From Tabrizicola sp. (GTDB lineage Bacteria > Pseudomonadota > Alphaproteobacteria > Rhodobacterales > Rhodobacteraceae), in assembly GCF_016793705.1 (NCBI RefSeq), contig NZ_JAEULO010000040.1, forward strand, positions 1-64,000: a DNA stretch of 64,000 nucleotides, written 5' to 3'. The notes under the pieces are model-generated. The model searched no databases. It saw nothing but the letters and a program-made list of their open reading frames with translations, and was not told the origin of the DNA. Shown in pieces: positions 28,501-35,404 of the stretch. The translations under genes were made by a program, and so were the position numbers. Within the stretch, counting starts at the first letter, position 1, and each line of letters begins with the position of its first letter.

Positions 28501-28678
28501 GGGTGCCGGCGCCGCGGCGCGGCAGGCCATGGGCGTGGTGATCTTCACCGGCCTTCTGATCGGGACCCTCTTCACCCTGTTCGTGGTGCCGATGTTCTAC
28601 ACGCTCATCGCGCGCAGCGACGTCGAGGAGAAAAAACATCTCGAAGCCGTGGCCCGCACCTTCGGCGAGGCGCAATAA
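25598..28678 (+). CDS. RND multidrug efflux transporter (AcrB/MexF-type permease)
   Basis: This 1026-aa pump of the hydrophobe/amphiphile efflux RND family extrudes drugs or other amphiphiles in exchange for protons. It has the classical layout: one helix, a large periplasmic loop, six helices, a second loop and five helices. The proton-relay pair Asp400-Asp401 lies in GLVVDDAIVVVENI. FRDPLIILMSVPLSIFGA and LVVPMFYTL-like ends match the family (FVVPMFYTLIARS here). It is co-transcribed with the adaptor upstream. Substrates cannot be predicted. Confidence 0.93.
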   Translation: MHFSEIFIRRPVLSTVLAALILFVGLASVLNLPVRQYPEVSESVITITTVYPGAAPDLIQGFVTSPIAAAVSTTEDVDYVTSQSRQSASVVTVQMRLGADPDTALTEVMSKVQQVRGQLPQDTEDPVIVKGTGMTFALMYFAVQNPNMSPEELNEYLERVVRPRVTNIQGVAQMEILGAQKFAMRVWLDPLKLSSRGVTAPEVLAAIRSSNFLSAPGKTENEYFAYSLTLDSTIQTPDSFGALPLVQGPNGVVRLRDVARIELASGATDAIVTFAGEPGTFIGIVPAPGENQLDVATNVNEAIPALATTLPQGMTIDLVYDSTETISASITEVFKTIAEAVIIVMVVILLFLGSFRSVVMPIVTIPLSLIGVCAVMLAFGYSINLLTLLAMVLAIGLVVDDAIVVVENIHRHIDDGMRPAQAAITGMKEITGPVVAMTITLAAVLAPLAFTGGLTGALFTEFALTLAGSVVISGLVALTITPTMSARILHAGEPGRFQRIVDRTLNGLSNWYERRVSSSLDYRPVTMLMAAVLVGVTGFMFLNTSSELAPEEDSGALFAIMNGPRYATLEYTDAFTREIGRRTAGIEEVETSFSVAGMGGAGNTGFYIWALKDWDQRDRSQSEVQQEIQGILDGAPGLQSFVFAPPSLPGAGGGLPIAMVIQSIHAPERVVEIAEEIRAKAMQSGMFIVVQNSLSFDAPQVRVTIDRDRAALLGVSVSDIGSTLGLLVGGGAVAQFDRDSNSYDVITQVPRDWRDNPERLGEFFVRARSGAMIPLSSVVSITPTVAAASIEQFNQLNSASLTAMPMIGLSTGVALAELERIAAEVLPDGFFIDYSGQSRLEKTEGNTILLAFGAALVVIYLVLAAQFESFRDPLIILMSVPLSIFGAMLPLFFGLSTLNIYTQVGLITLIGLITKHGILMVEFANQQREARGATRRQAIVAAARTRLRPILMTTAAMALAVVPLIIAEGAGAAARQAMGVVIFTGLLIGTLFTLFVVPMFYTLIARSDVEEKKHLEAVARTFGEAQ

Positions 28679-28780
28679 CCGGCTGCGCCCGACCGTTCAT
28701 GTCGGCTCGAACAGCCCGTCCGGCGCCCCGCCTCCGGCTTTCCGCAGGTCTTCTTCTGATGATCATCCGCGGCCTCTCCT

Positions 28781-28812
28781 GACGACCCCCGCAACCTTCG
28801 GCGGGGTCCGTC
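28781..28812 (+). terminator. Stem-loop downstream of the RND operon
   Basis: GACGACCCCCGC (28781-28792) can pair with GCGGGGTCCGTC (28801-28812) across an eight-base loop, with two internal mismatches. It lies about 100 bases after the pump stop and lacks a strong U-tract. Confidence 0.4.
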
Positions 28813-28858
28813 AACCAACTTTGCGCGGTGCCGGGTCTTGACGGATCGACCGCTCTGA

Positions 28859-29188
28859 CAGGCCCAGCCGATCACGGTGCCTGCCATTCTGGCGGCGGAG
28901 CTGGAGCCGCTGGCCGACCGTTTCCTGGACGGACTGTCAGTCGATCAGCGCCGGCAGGCGCATCAGGCGATGTCCTTCGCGCGGGGGACCGACTGGCTTT
29001 TGCTGGAGTAACCCTTGGCTGCGCTGGACATGGCCCATGCCCGCCGCCCGATGCACGAACGTGCCGACCTGAGTGACGGCGGGAAAAGCGTTGTCATGGT
29101 GCTGCACGAGGTCAACGATGCCGCCGCCTGGGCTGATCACGTCGTGGCGGGCCGCACCATCCAGATCGTCGCCGCGATGAATGTCTGA
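28859..29188 (+). pseudogene. Decayed siderophore/hemin-type ABC ATPase (FecE/FepC-like)
   Basis: One reading frame from 28859 to the TGA at 29186-29188 encodes the C-terminal half of an iron-siderophore ABC ATPase, interrupted by one TAA. It reads LADRFLDGLSVDQRRQAH, then ARGTDWLLLE, then TAA at 29010-29012, then PLAALDMAHARR, VVMVLHEVNDAAAWADH and VVAG. In intact relatives this is LSGGQRQR, a Walker B ending in DEP, an ALD box and VVLHDLN. The stop therefore replaces the catalytic Walker B glutamate codon, a probable GAA/GAG-to-TAA change. The Walker A half is absent; upstream the frame closes at a TGA at 28856-28858. No permease or binding-protein partner remains nearby. It is a non-functional relic. 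Confidence 0.72.
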
Positions 29189-29199
29189 CCGGCATTGAT

Positions 29200-29235
29200 C
29201 CCTTGGGCCCGGAGTTTCCCCGCCGGGCCCAAGGG
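29200..29235 (+). terminator. Thirteen-base-pair stem-loop after the ATPase relic
   Basis: CCCTTGGGCCCGG (29200-29212) and CCGGGCCCAAGGG (29223-29235) are perfectly complementary across a ten-base loop. It starts 12 bases after the relic's stop and looks like its original terminator, although no T-tract follows. Confidence 0.6.
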
Positions 29236-29467
29236 TAAGCCGGTTCATCGGCCCCATAGGCCTCGTCCGTGGTGAGGCGATCGGCAAAGGCCCCTCCGAT
29301 CTTCTGCGCATGGGCCCCCAGATGCGTGCTTGCAGGCCCTTGGCGGCATCGGCAGGTGCAGGCGCTGCCCGCGCCCGACACCGGACACGCTGGGCCGCCG
29401 GATCAGGCCCAGAAATCGCTCTGACGCTGCGCGCCGCCGGCAGGACTTTGGCGAAAAGAGCTTTCCG

Positions 29468-30235
29468 CTATCCTGGTGTCACGCTGCCCAGCAGGCCCAT
29501 GCGCCTCGACAATTCGCAGTTGGTTTTTGCCAGCAACTCGACGATCCGCGCCTGCGCAGGTTTGGTCATTCGCGATCTCGGCGCGGCGACGGCCAAGGCA
29601 CCGATGGCCGTCGCGTCCGGCGCGCCGAACACGGGAACGGCGATACCGAGCACATCGTCGTCGTAGCATCTGTCCACGATGGCAAAACCCGCCTGCCGCA
29701 CCTTCTGAAGCGTGTCCCTGATGCCGTCGGGATCGGTGACGGTGCGGCCCGTGTAGCGGGTCAGCGGGTTCGCAACGAGACGCTCCACCAGATCCGCCGC
29801 GGCAAAGGCCAGATAGGCAATCCCCGATGCAGTCGCATGCAGGGGCAGTGCCTCCAGCCTGCTCATGGCAACGTGGTTGGGCTTGCTGCTGTCGCAACTC
29901 GCGACCACGACCAGCGATTCCCCAGTGTAAAGCGAGAAGTGCGAGGTCTCGCCGGTCTCCTGGGTAAGCTGGCCAAGCAGGGGCTGGACGACAGAAAGCA
30001 GCGGCATGCTCTTTTCCCGCACGCGCGCCAGCCGCAGGACGGCCGGTCCGATCCGGTACAGCTTGGTCTGGGGGTCCTGCTCGACCAGTTCCGCCGCTCG
30101 CAATGTGCCAAGCAGGCGGTGGACGGTGGCCTTGTCATGGCCCGACAGCCGCGCCGCGTCGGACAGCCCGATCTCGGGGGCTGATTCTGTAAAAAGCTCC
30201 AGCAGCGAAAGTGCGCGTTGGACCGCTATGGTCAT
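29468..30235 (-). CDS. IclR-family transcriptional regulator
   Basis: This 255-aa IclR-type regulator has an N-terminal winged HTH (residues 1-60: VQRALSLLELFTESAPEIGL, then DKATVHRLLGTLRAAELVEQ) and a C-terminal effector-binding GAF-like domain (SGIAYLAF, CYDDDVLGIAVPVFG, ALAVAAPRSRM). The ATG at 30235 has GAGG six bases upstream and is preferred to the GTG at 30256. It is divergent from the NMT1-type ABC/hydrolase operon, and a cluster of dyads sits between the two promoters, so it very probably controls that operon. Confidence 0.88.
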   Translation of the reverse strand: MTIAVQRALSLLELFTESAPEIGLSDAARLSGHDKATVHRLLGTLRAAELVEQDPQTKLYRIGPAVLRLARVREKSMPLLSVVQPLLGQLTQETGETSHFSLYTGESLVVVASCDSSKPNHVAMSRLEALPLHATASGIAYLAFAAADLVERLVANPLTRYTGRTVTDPDGIRDTLQKVRQAGFAIVDRCYDDDVLGIAVPVFGAPDATAIGALAVAAPRSRMTKPAQARIVELLAKTNCELSRRMGLLGSVTPG

Positions 30236-30281
30236 GCAATTCCTCACTTTCTTCACGAGTTAAGTATTTCACGCCGACCCG

Positions 30282-30310
30282 TTGACACAAGCAGGCTGAC
30301 GCCACATAGT
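30282..30310 (+). promoter_or_regulatory. Sigma-70-type promoter of the NMT1-type ABC operon
   Basis: A perfect -35 box TTGACA (30282-30287) and CATAGT (30305-30310, four of six matches) are separated by exactly 17 bases. They point at the gene starting at 30360, whose ATG is preceded by AGGGAGAAGGA. Confidence 0.6.
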
Positions 30311-30313
30311 TAT

Positions 30314-30341
30314 TGAACCATCGGTTCATGGTATAAACCAT
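30314..30341. promoter_or_regulatory. Overlapping dyads, probable IclR-type operator
   Basis: TGAACC-ATC-GGTTCA (30314-30328) is directly followed by ATGGT-ATAA-ACCAT (30328-30341), both perfect. A third dyad (CCAT-N6-ATGG) links them. They lie just downstream of the promoter and upstream of the start codon, where binding of the divergently encoded IclR protein would block transcription. Confidence 0.6.
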
Positions 30342-30359
30342 ATAAGCAGGGAGAAGGAA

Positions 30360-31331
30360 ATGGCTAAAATCATCCGTCGGGCCGTGCTGGGCGGGGTGGC
30401 TGTTGCCGCCCTGGTTGGCTCGTCCCTTGCAGCCTGGGCAGAAGACGCCAAGCTGACCGTGGCCTATTTCCTGGCGGATTCGATGCTTCCGGCGCTGTAC
30501 GCGCAAGAGAAGGGCTATTTCACCGAGGCCGGACTGGACGCGGAATTCATCGCCGTGCAGGGCGGGCCGGCGGTGGTTTCTGCCGTTGCCGCAGGTGAGG
30601 CCGATGTCGGCTATGCCGCACCCGTGCCGCCGATCAATGGCCGACTGAACGGCGTGCCGGTCAAGATGTTCCTGCAACTGTCGCAGGAAGTGGCGCCGGA
30701 CAAGACTTATACTTGGCTGGTCGCTTCGGGGGCCTCGGGGATCAAGGATCTGGCCGGGGTGAAGGGCAAGAAGATCGGCTTCAACGCCAATGGCGGGCTG
30801 TGCGAGCTGATGTGGCGCGACCATCTGGCAACGGTCGGCCTGACCATGGACGATGTGGAGACGGTCGTGCTGCCCTTCCCGGAACAGGAGGCGGCGCTGG
30901 AGCAGGGCAATCTGGATGCGACCTGCACCATCAACCCGTTCCATGCTTCGATGGGGGGCAATGCCAATCTGGGCGCGGTCGAAATCGCCACCGGCACGCT
31001 GGCCGATCTTTCCACACCGCTGATGAACGATGCGCTCTTTGCCTCGGAAGACTGGCTTGCCGCGAACGGCGAGACGGCGATCAAGCTCGCGCAGGTGATG
31101 GACAGGGCGCGCAAGGAGTTGCTTGCCGACCGTACCGCGCTGGAAGGCGCTGCGGTGCAATTCATGGAACTGACGCCGGAGGCGGCCAAGTCCTTCAGCC
31201 TGCCGATCGTCAATGAAAGCATGGTGATCACTGCGGCCGACGTGCAGCGCATTCTGGATGCCATGGTCAAGACCGGCATGCACCCCGGCCCGCTGGACGG
31301 TGCCGAATTCGTCTCGGAACTCAAATATTGA
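30360..31331 (+). CDS. NMT1/THI5-like ABC transporter substrate-binding protein
   Basis: This 323-aa periplasmic binding protein of the NitT/TauT (NMT1) type has an N-terminal signal peptide (cleavage probably after SLAAWAED). Its body starts KLTVAYFLADSMLPALYAQE, followed by GLDAEFIAVQGGPAVVSAVAAGEADVGYA, the typical arrangement for this class (quoted here in two overlapping halves of the fold). Related proteins bind taurine, sulfonates, nitrate, pyrimidine precursors or riboflavin. The hydrolase at the end of the operon hints that the ligand may be an ester or a phosphonate/sulfonate-like anion. It is the first gene of the operon. Confidence 0.85.
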   Translation: MAKIIRRAVLGGVAVAALVGSSLAAWAEDAKLTVAYFLADSMLPALYAQEKGYFTEAGLDAEFIAVQGGPAVVSAVAAGEADVGYAAPVPPINGRLNGVPVKMFLQLSQEVAPDKTYTWLVASGASGIKDLAGVKGKKIGFNANGGLCELMWRDHLATVGLTMDDVETVVLPFPEQEAALEQGNLDATCTINPFHASMGGNANLGAVEIATGTLADLSTPLMNDALFASEDWLAANGETAIKLAQVMDRARKELLADRTALEGAAVQFMELTPEAAKSFSLPIVNESMVITAADVQRILDAMVKTGMHPGPLDGAEFVSELKY

Positions 31332-31339
31332 AACGGCAG

Positions 31340-31366
31340 GGCGGGCTGTCGGCCCGCCAGCTTTTC
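31340..31366 (+). terminator. Stem-loop with short T-run after the binding-protein gene
   Basis: GGCGGGC (31340-31346) pairs with GCCCGCC (31352-31358) across a five-base loop and is followed by AGCTTTT. It sits between the binding-protein stop and the ATPase start. It is probably a partial terminator or 3'-end stabiliser that keeps binding protein in excess. Confidence 0.55.
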
Positions 31367-31377
31367 CGGGGGACCCG

Positions 31378-32169
31378 ATGACAGGCATTCTCACCGCAAG
31401 TGACGTTGGCAAGAGCTATGGCAGCGGTGACACGCGCATGGCCATCATCGACGGGCTGAACCTGTCGATCGCCAAGGGCGAATTCGTCTCGCTGGTTGGC
31501 CCCTCCGGCTGCGGCAAGACCACCTTGCTGATGTGCCTGTCGGGCCTGCTATCGCCCAACCTGGGCAAGGTGGGCTTCAAGGGGCAGGTCGTGACCGCCC
31601 CGCCCATCGGACTTTCGGTGGTGTTTCAGGACTACTCCCGCTCGCTTCTGCCGTGGAAGACCAACCTCGACAACGTGTTGTTCGGCATGCGCCGGGTCAC
31701 GGGTATGGACGCGGCGCAGAAGAAGGCGCGCGCGCTGGAAATCCTGGAAGCCGTCGGACTGCCGGGATTTGCCGGGCATTACCCCTGGCAGGTGTCTGGC
31801 GGGATGCAGCAGAGGGTGGCGATAGCCCGCGGCATCGCCTCGCAATCCGAGCTTCTGCTGCTGGACGAGCCGCTTGCCGCCGTCGACGCCCAGACCCGCG
31901 CCGACATGCAGGATCTGCTTCTCGATCTCGCGAAGCGTTTCGACCAGACCTGTGTGCTGGTGACCCATGATGTCGAGGAAGCGGTCTACATGGCCGACCG
32001 TGTTCTGGTGCTTGGCCCCCGTCCGACCCGCGTGGTGCGTGAGATCGTCGTCGACCTGCCAAAGCCGCGCGATCAGATTTCCACCCGTGAAGCCCCGGCC
32101 TTCCTGCATGCGCGCCACGAAGTGATGGAGCTGATCCGGTCGATGCGGCAGGGCAAAGCACTGTCATGA
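31378..32169 (+). CDS. NitT/TauT-type ABC transporter ATP-binding protein
   Basis: This 263-aa ATPase of the SsuB/TauB type has Walker A GPSGCGKTT near residue 42, QDYSRSLLPWK Q-loop region, signature VSGGMQQRV and Walker B LLLLDEPLAAVD. The ATG at 31378 is followed by a normal N-terminus; sequence upstream in frame belongs to the preceding gene. It overlaps the first permease gene by four bases (ATGA at 32166-32169). Confidence 0.9.
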   Translation: MTGILTASDVGKSYGSGDTRMAIIDGLNLSIAKGEFVSLVGPSGCGKTTLLMCLSGLLSPNLGKVGFKGQVVTAPPIGLSVVFQDYSRSLLPWKTNLDNVLFGMRRVTGMDAAQKKARALEILEAVGLPGFAGHYPWQVSGGMQQRVAIARGIASQSELLLLDEPLAAVDAQTRADMQDLLLDLAKRFDQTCVLVTHDVEEAVYMADRVLVLGPRPTRVVREIVVDLPKPRDQISTREAPAFLHARHEVMELIRSMRQGKALS

Positions 32170-32951
32170 TCCCTGGAATCGCGGTTCTGGCCGAAAAGTT
32201 CCGGGTTCCGATCTGCATCGCGCTGGTTCTGGGTGTCTGGCAGATCGTGTTCGTGCTGGGGGTGGTGAACGAGAAATACTTCCCCTCGATCCCGACCATC
32301 GCTGTCGCGTTCGGACAGATGCTGACCGATGGCTCCGTGATCGCCGCCTGGGCTACCACTTTCCTGCGCGCCCTGATCGGGCTGATCGGCGCGGCGCTTC
32401 TGGGCGTGGCGCTGGCAATCGTGTCGGACCTTTCGCCGATCCTGTCGCGCGGCATCCGCTATGTCTCGGACGTGCTTCAACCCATTCCGCCGGCGGCTTT
32501 CGTGCCCATGGCGGTATTCATGCTCGGTCTGGGCTCCAAGCTTTACGCCTTCGTCATCATCCTCGTCACGGTTTGGCCGCCCTATCTGAACGGCGTGGCC
32601 GCGCTCGCAGGCGTGGGGCCGGTGCAGCTGAACACCGGGCGGATGTTCGGGCTGACGAACTGGGGTCTCCTGTGGCGGGTGAAGCTGCCCGCCGCGTTGC
32701 CCGAGATATTCACCGGCATCCGCTATGCCGCGACCATCAGCCTGATCGCGGTCATCGTGTCGGAGATGCTGGCGGGCCGTGATGGCATCGGCTTCATGAT
32801 CTTCAAGAAGGCCTTTGCAATGCGCACCCCCGAGGTCTTCGGCCTGATGTTCCTCGTTGCCATCAACGGCGTCTTGCTGAACGGGCTGGTCAACCTTCTG
32901 CGCCGTGGCCTGACCGGCTGGCACATGCGGATGATGGAGCGTTCGGAATGA
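32166..32951 (+). CDS. NitT/TauT-type ABC transporter permease (first)
   Basis: This 261-aa inner membrane permease (BPD_transp_1, SsuC-like) has about six helices. The ATPase-docking EAA-type loop appears as NTGRMFGLTNWGLLWRVKLP near residue 155. Two different permease genes follow each other here, suggesting a heterodimeric channel. It has four-base overlaps with both neighbours. Confidence 0.88.
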   Translation: MIPGIAVLAEKFRVPICIALVLGVWQIVFVLGVVNEKYFPSIPTIAVAFGQMLTDGSVIAAWATTFLRALIGLIGAALLGVALAIVSDLSPILSRGIRYVSDVLQPIPPAAFVPMAVFMLGLGSKLYAFVIILVTVWPPYLNGVAALAGVGPVQLNTGRMFGLTNWGLLWRVKLPAALPEIFTGIRYAATISLIAVIVSEMLAGRDGIGFMIFKKAFAMRTPEVFGLMFLVAINGVLLNGLVNLLRRGLTGWHMRMMERSE

Positions 32952-33712
32952 CGCGCCAGACCCGCATCGCCCTTTGGGGCCTTCTGGTACCGCTTGCCAT
33001 TCTGGCTCTCTGGCAAGTCGCGGCCATGCTGCAAAGGACACCGCTCTTCCCCGGCCCGGGCAAGGTGGCGCTGGCGATCTGGGCGAATTACCCGGTGATC
33101 CTGCGCGAACTGGGGATCACCTTGCTGCGCGCCGTCGTAGGCTTCGGGCTTGCCGCCGTGACCATGATTCCGCTTGGCATCTTCCTCGGTCGGGTCCGCG
33201 TCATTGGCCGGGTGCTGGAGCCGCTGATGGACATGCTGGCCACCCTGCCGCCCCCCGCCATCATCCCGCTGGTCATGCTCTTTGCCGGGACGGGCGACGG
33301 GGCCAAGGTGGTGATCATCGCCTATGCCGCCGCCGTGCCCCTGCTGATGAACACCTACGAGGCGTCGCACTCGATCCATCCCATGCTGTCGCGGGTGGCA
33401 AGATCGCTGCACCTCAGCCGGTTCGAGACGATGCGGCTGATCGACCTGCCCTCGTCGCTGCCGATGATCGCCACTGGCGCCCGGCTGGCCATCGCCTCCA
33501 GCCTGCTGGTCAGCGTGACCTCGGAAATGCTCTTGGCCACCAATGGTATCGGCACCTTCCTGCAACGCAGCCAGGAAACCTTCAAGATCGACGCCGGTCT
33601 GGCGGGCATCGCCTTCATCTCGCTGGCGGGAATCATTGTGAATGCGGGGGTGTTCCGCTTGGAGAAGAACTGGCTTTTCTGGCACTATCGCGACCAGCGG
33701 CCGGCAGAGTGA
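32948..33712 (+). CDS. NitT/TauT-type ABC transporter permease (second)
   Basis: This 254-aa permease is of the same family as the preceding gene but clearly diverged from it. Its docking loop is VARSLHLSRFETMRLIDLPS near residue 140, and the helix GLAAVTMIPLGIFLGRVRVI lies near residue 65. The pair probably forms the membrane channel for the importer. The hydrolase gene starts two bases after its stop. Confidence 0.87.
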   Translation: MTRQTRIALWGLLVPLAILALWQVAAMLQRTPLFPGPGKVALAIWANYPVILRELGITLLRAVVGFGLAAVTMIPLGIFLGRVRVIGRVLEPLMDMLATLPPPAIIPLVMLFAGTGDGAKVVIIAYAAAVPLLMNTYEASHSIHPMLSRVARSLHLSRFETMRLIDLPSSLPMIATGARLAIASSLLVSVTSEMLLATNGIGTFLQRSQETFKIDAGLAGIAFISLAGIIVNAGVFRLEKNWLFWHYRDQRPAE

Positions 33713-33714
33713 CC

Positions 33715-35364
33715 ATGGCCCGTAACGTGCTTTTCATCATGTGCGACCAGCTGCGCGTCGACTACCTGTCGTGCTACGGCCACCCGCATCTGCACACGCC
33801 GAACATCGACGCGCTGGCCGCGCGCGGTGTGCGCTTCACTCAGGCCTTCGTGCAATCCACCATTTGTGGCCCGTCGCGGATGTGCACCTATACCGGCCGC
33901 TACATGCGCAGCCATGGCAGCACCCAGAACGGTGTGCCGCTGAAGCTTGGCGAGCTGACGCTGGGCGATCACCTGAAGCAGCTTGATGTGCGCACCGTTC
34001 TGGTCGGCAAGACCCACATGGTCGCCGATCATGAGGGGATGGCACGACTGGGCATCGCGCCGGAGAGCGTGATCGGCGTTCACGTTTCGGAATGTGGCTT
34101 CGAACCCTACGAACGCGACGACGGTCTGCACCCCGACGGCCCATATTCGCCCGATCCGGCCTATGACCGCTATCTGCGCGACAAGGGTTATCAGGCGGCG
34201 AATCCTTGGGAGCATCTGGCCAATTCCGGGCAGGCAGCGGATGGCACCATCCTGAACGGCTGGCTCTACTCGCACGCCGACAAGCCCGCCCGCGTGGCCG
34301 AGGAGGATTCAGAGACCCCCTACATGACCCGCCGCGCCATGGATTTCATGCGCGAGGCCAAGGCCAGCGGCCAGCGCTGGTGCCTGCATCTGTCCTACAT
34401 CAAGCCGCACTGGCCCTATATCGTGCCCGCCCCCTATCACGAGATGTATGGCCCTCAGCATGTCCTGCCCGCCAACCGGACCGAAGAGGAGCGGGTGAAC
34501 GCACATCCGATCCTGAAGGCCTTTCAAGAAGAGCGTTATTCCACCGTCTTCAACCGCGAAGGTGCGCGGGAGACCGTGATTCCGGCCTATATGGGCCTGA
34601 TCAAGCAGATCGACGACCAACTGGACCTTCTGTTCCGCTTCATGGACGAGCAGGGGCTGACCGAGGAAACCGTGGTCGTCTTCACCTCGGACCATGGCGA
34701 CTACCTGGGCGATCACTGGCTGGGCGAGAAATATCTCTTCCACGCGCCCTCGGTGCAGGTGCCGCTGATCATCGCCGATCCGTCCCCCGCCGCCAATGCC
34801 ACGCGCGGCACGACCTGCGAGGCGCTGGTCGAAATGATCGACCTTGCGCCGACCTTCGTCGAAGCCTTTGGCGGGGCGGCCCTGCCGCATATCCTCGAAG
34901 GCCGCTCGCTGATGCCACTCTTGCGGGGCGAACGGCCGGAGTGGCGCAAGGTCGCGATCAGCGAGTATGACTATGCCTTTGACCTGGCCCGGATAAAATT
35001 CGCCGTCCCCATTCCAGAGGCCCGGCTTTACATGGTCTATGACGGGCGCTTCAAATACATCCACGCCGATGGTTTTGCCCCGATGCTCTACGACCTGGCG
35101 ACCGACCCGCAGGAGCTTCATGATCTCGGCACCGATCCCGCCCATGCCGGAATCCGGGCGCATCTCTACGAGGCGCTGGCGAAATGGAGCCGCTCCACGC
35201 GCAGCCAGACCACGGTTTCGGATGCGGAGATCACCCGGAACGACGCGCGTGCGCAGGCCTATGACCTGAACATCGAAGCGGGCGTCCTCATCGGCTATTG
35301 GGACGAGGACGATCTTGCCGCCGAGCAGGCCAAGCGCGCGGCCTTTGTTGCCGCAGGCGGCTGA
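33715..35364 (+). CDS. Sulfatase-superfamily hydrolase, phosphonate monoester hydrolase-like
   Basis: This 549-aa protein belongs to the alkaline phosphatase/sulfatase superfamily. Metal ligands appear in CDQLRVDYLSCYGH (Asp11) and SDHGDYLGDHW (Asp326, His327). STICGPSRMCTYTGRY contains the CxPSR motif, so Cys51 should be converted to formylglycine, the nucleophile of sulfatases and of phosphonate monoester hydrolases (PMH/PAS). The CGPSR form and the family layout resemble PMH/phosphodiesterases more than choline sulfatase. There is no signal peptide, so it acts in the cytoplasm on imported substrate. It closes the ABC operon, implying the imported compound is hydrolysed by it. A formylglycine-generating enzyme is not in this window. 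Confidence 0.8.
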   Translation: MARNVLFIMCDQLRVDYLSCYGHPHLHTPNIDALAARGVRFTQAFVQSTICGPSRMCTYTGRYMRSHGSTQNGVPLKLGELTLGDHLKQLDVRTVLVGKTHMVADHEGMARLGIAPESVIGVHVSECGFEPYERDDGLHPDGPYSPDPAYDRYLRDKGYQAANPWEHLANSGQAADGTILNGWLYSHADKPARVAEEDSETPYMTRRAMDFMREAKASGQRWCLHLSYIKPHWPYIVPAPYHEMYGPQHVLPANRTEEERVNAHPILKAFQEERYSTVFNREGARETVIPAYMGLIKQIDDQLDLLFRFMDEQGLTEETVVVFTSDHGDYLGDHWLGEKYLFHAPSVQVPLIIADPSPAANATRGTTCEALVEMIDLAPTFVEAFGGAALPHILEGRSLMPLLRGERPEWRKVAISEYDYAFDLARIKFAVPIPEARLYMVYDGRFKYIHADGFAPMLYDLATDPQELHDLGTDPAHAGIRAHLYEALAKWSRSTRSQTTVSDAEITRNDARAQAYDLNIEAGVLIGYWDEDDLAAEQAKRAAFVAAGG

Positions 35365-35366
35365 CT

Positions 35367-35396
35367 GCGCAGGACAGGTCCCCGGCTGTCCGGCGC
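35367..35396. terminator. Shared terminator between convergent operons
   Basis: GCGC-A-GGACAG (35367-35377) pairs with CTGTCC-G-GCGC (35386-35396) across an eight-base loop, with one A-G mismatch. It fills the 40-base gap between the hydrolase stop and the convergent GcvT-like gene, so it can serve both strands. Confidence 0.55.
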
Positions 35397-35404
35397 TCAG
35401 CCCC

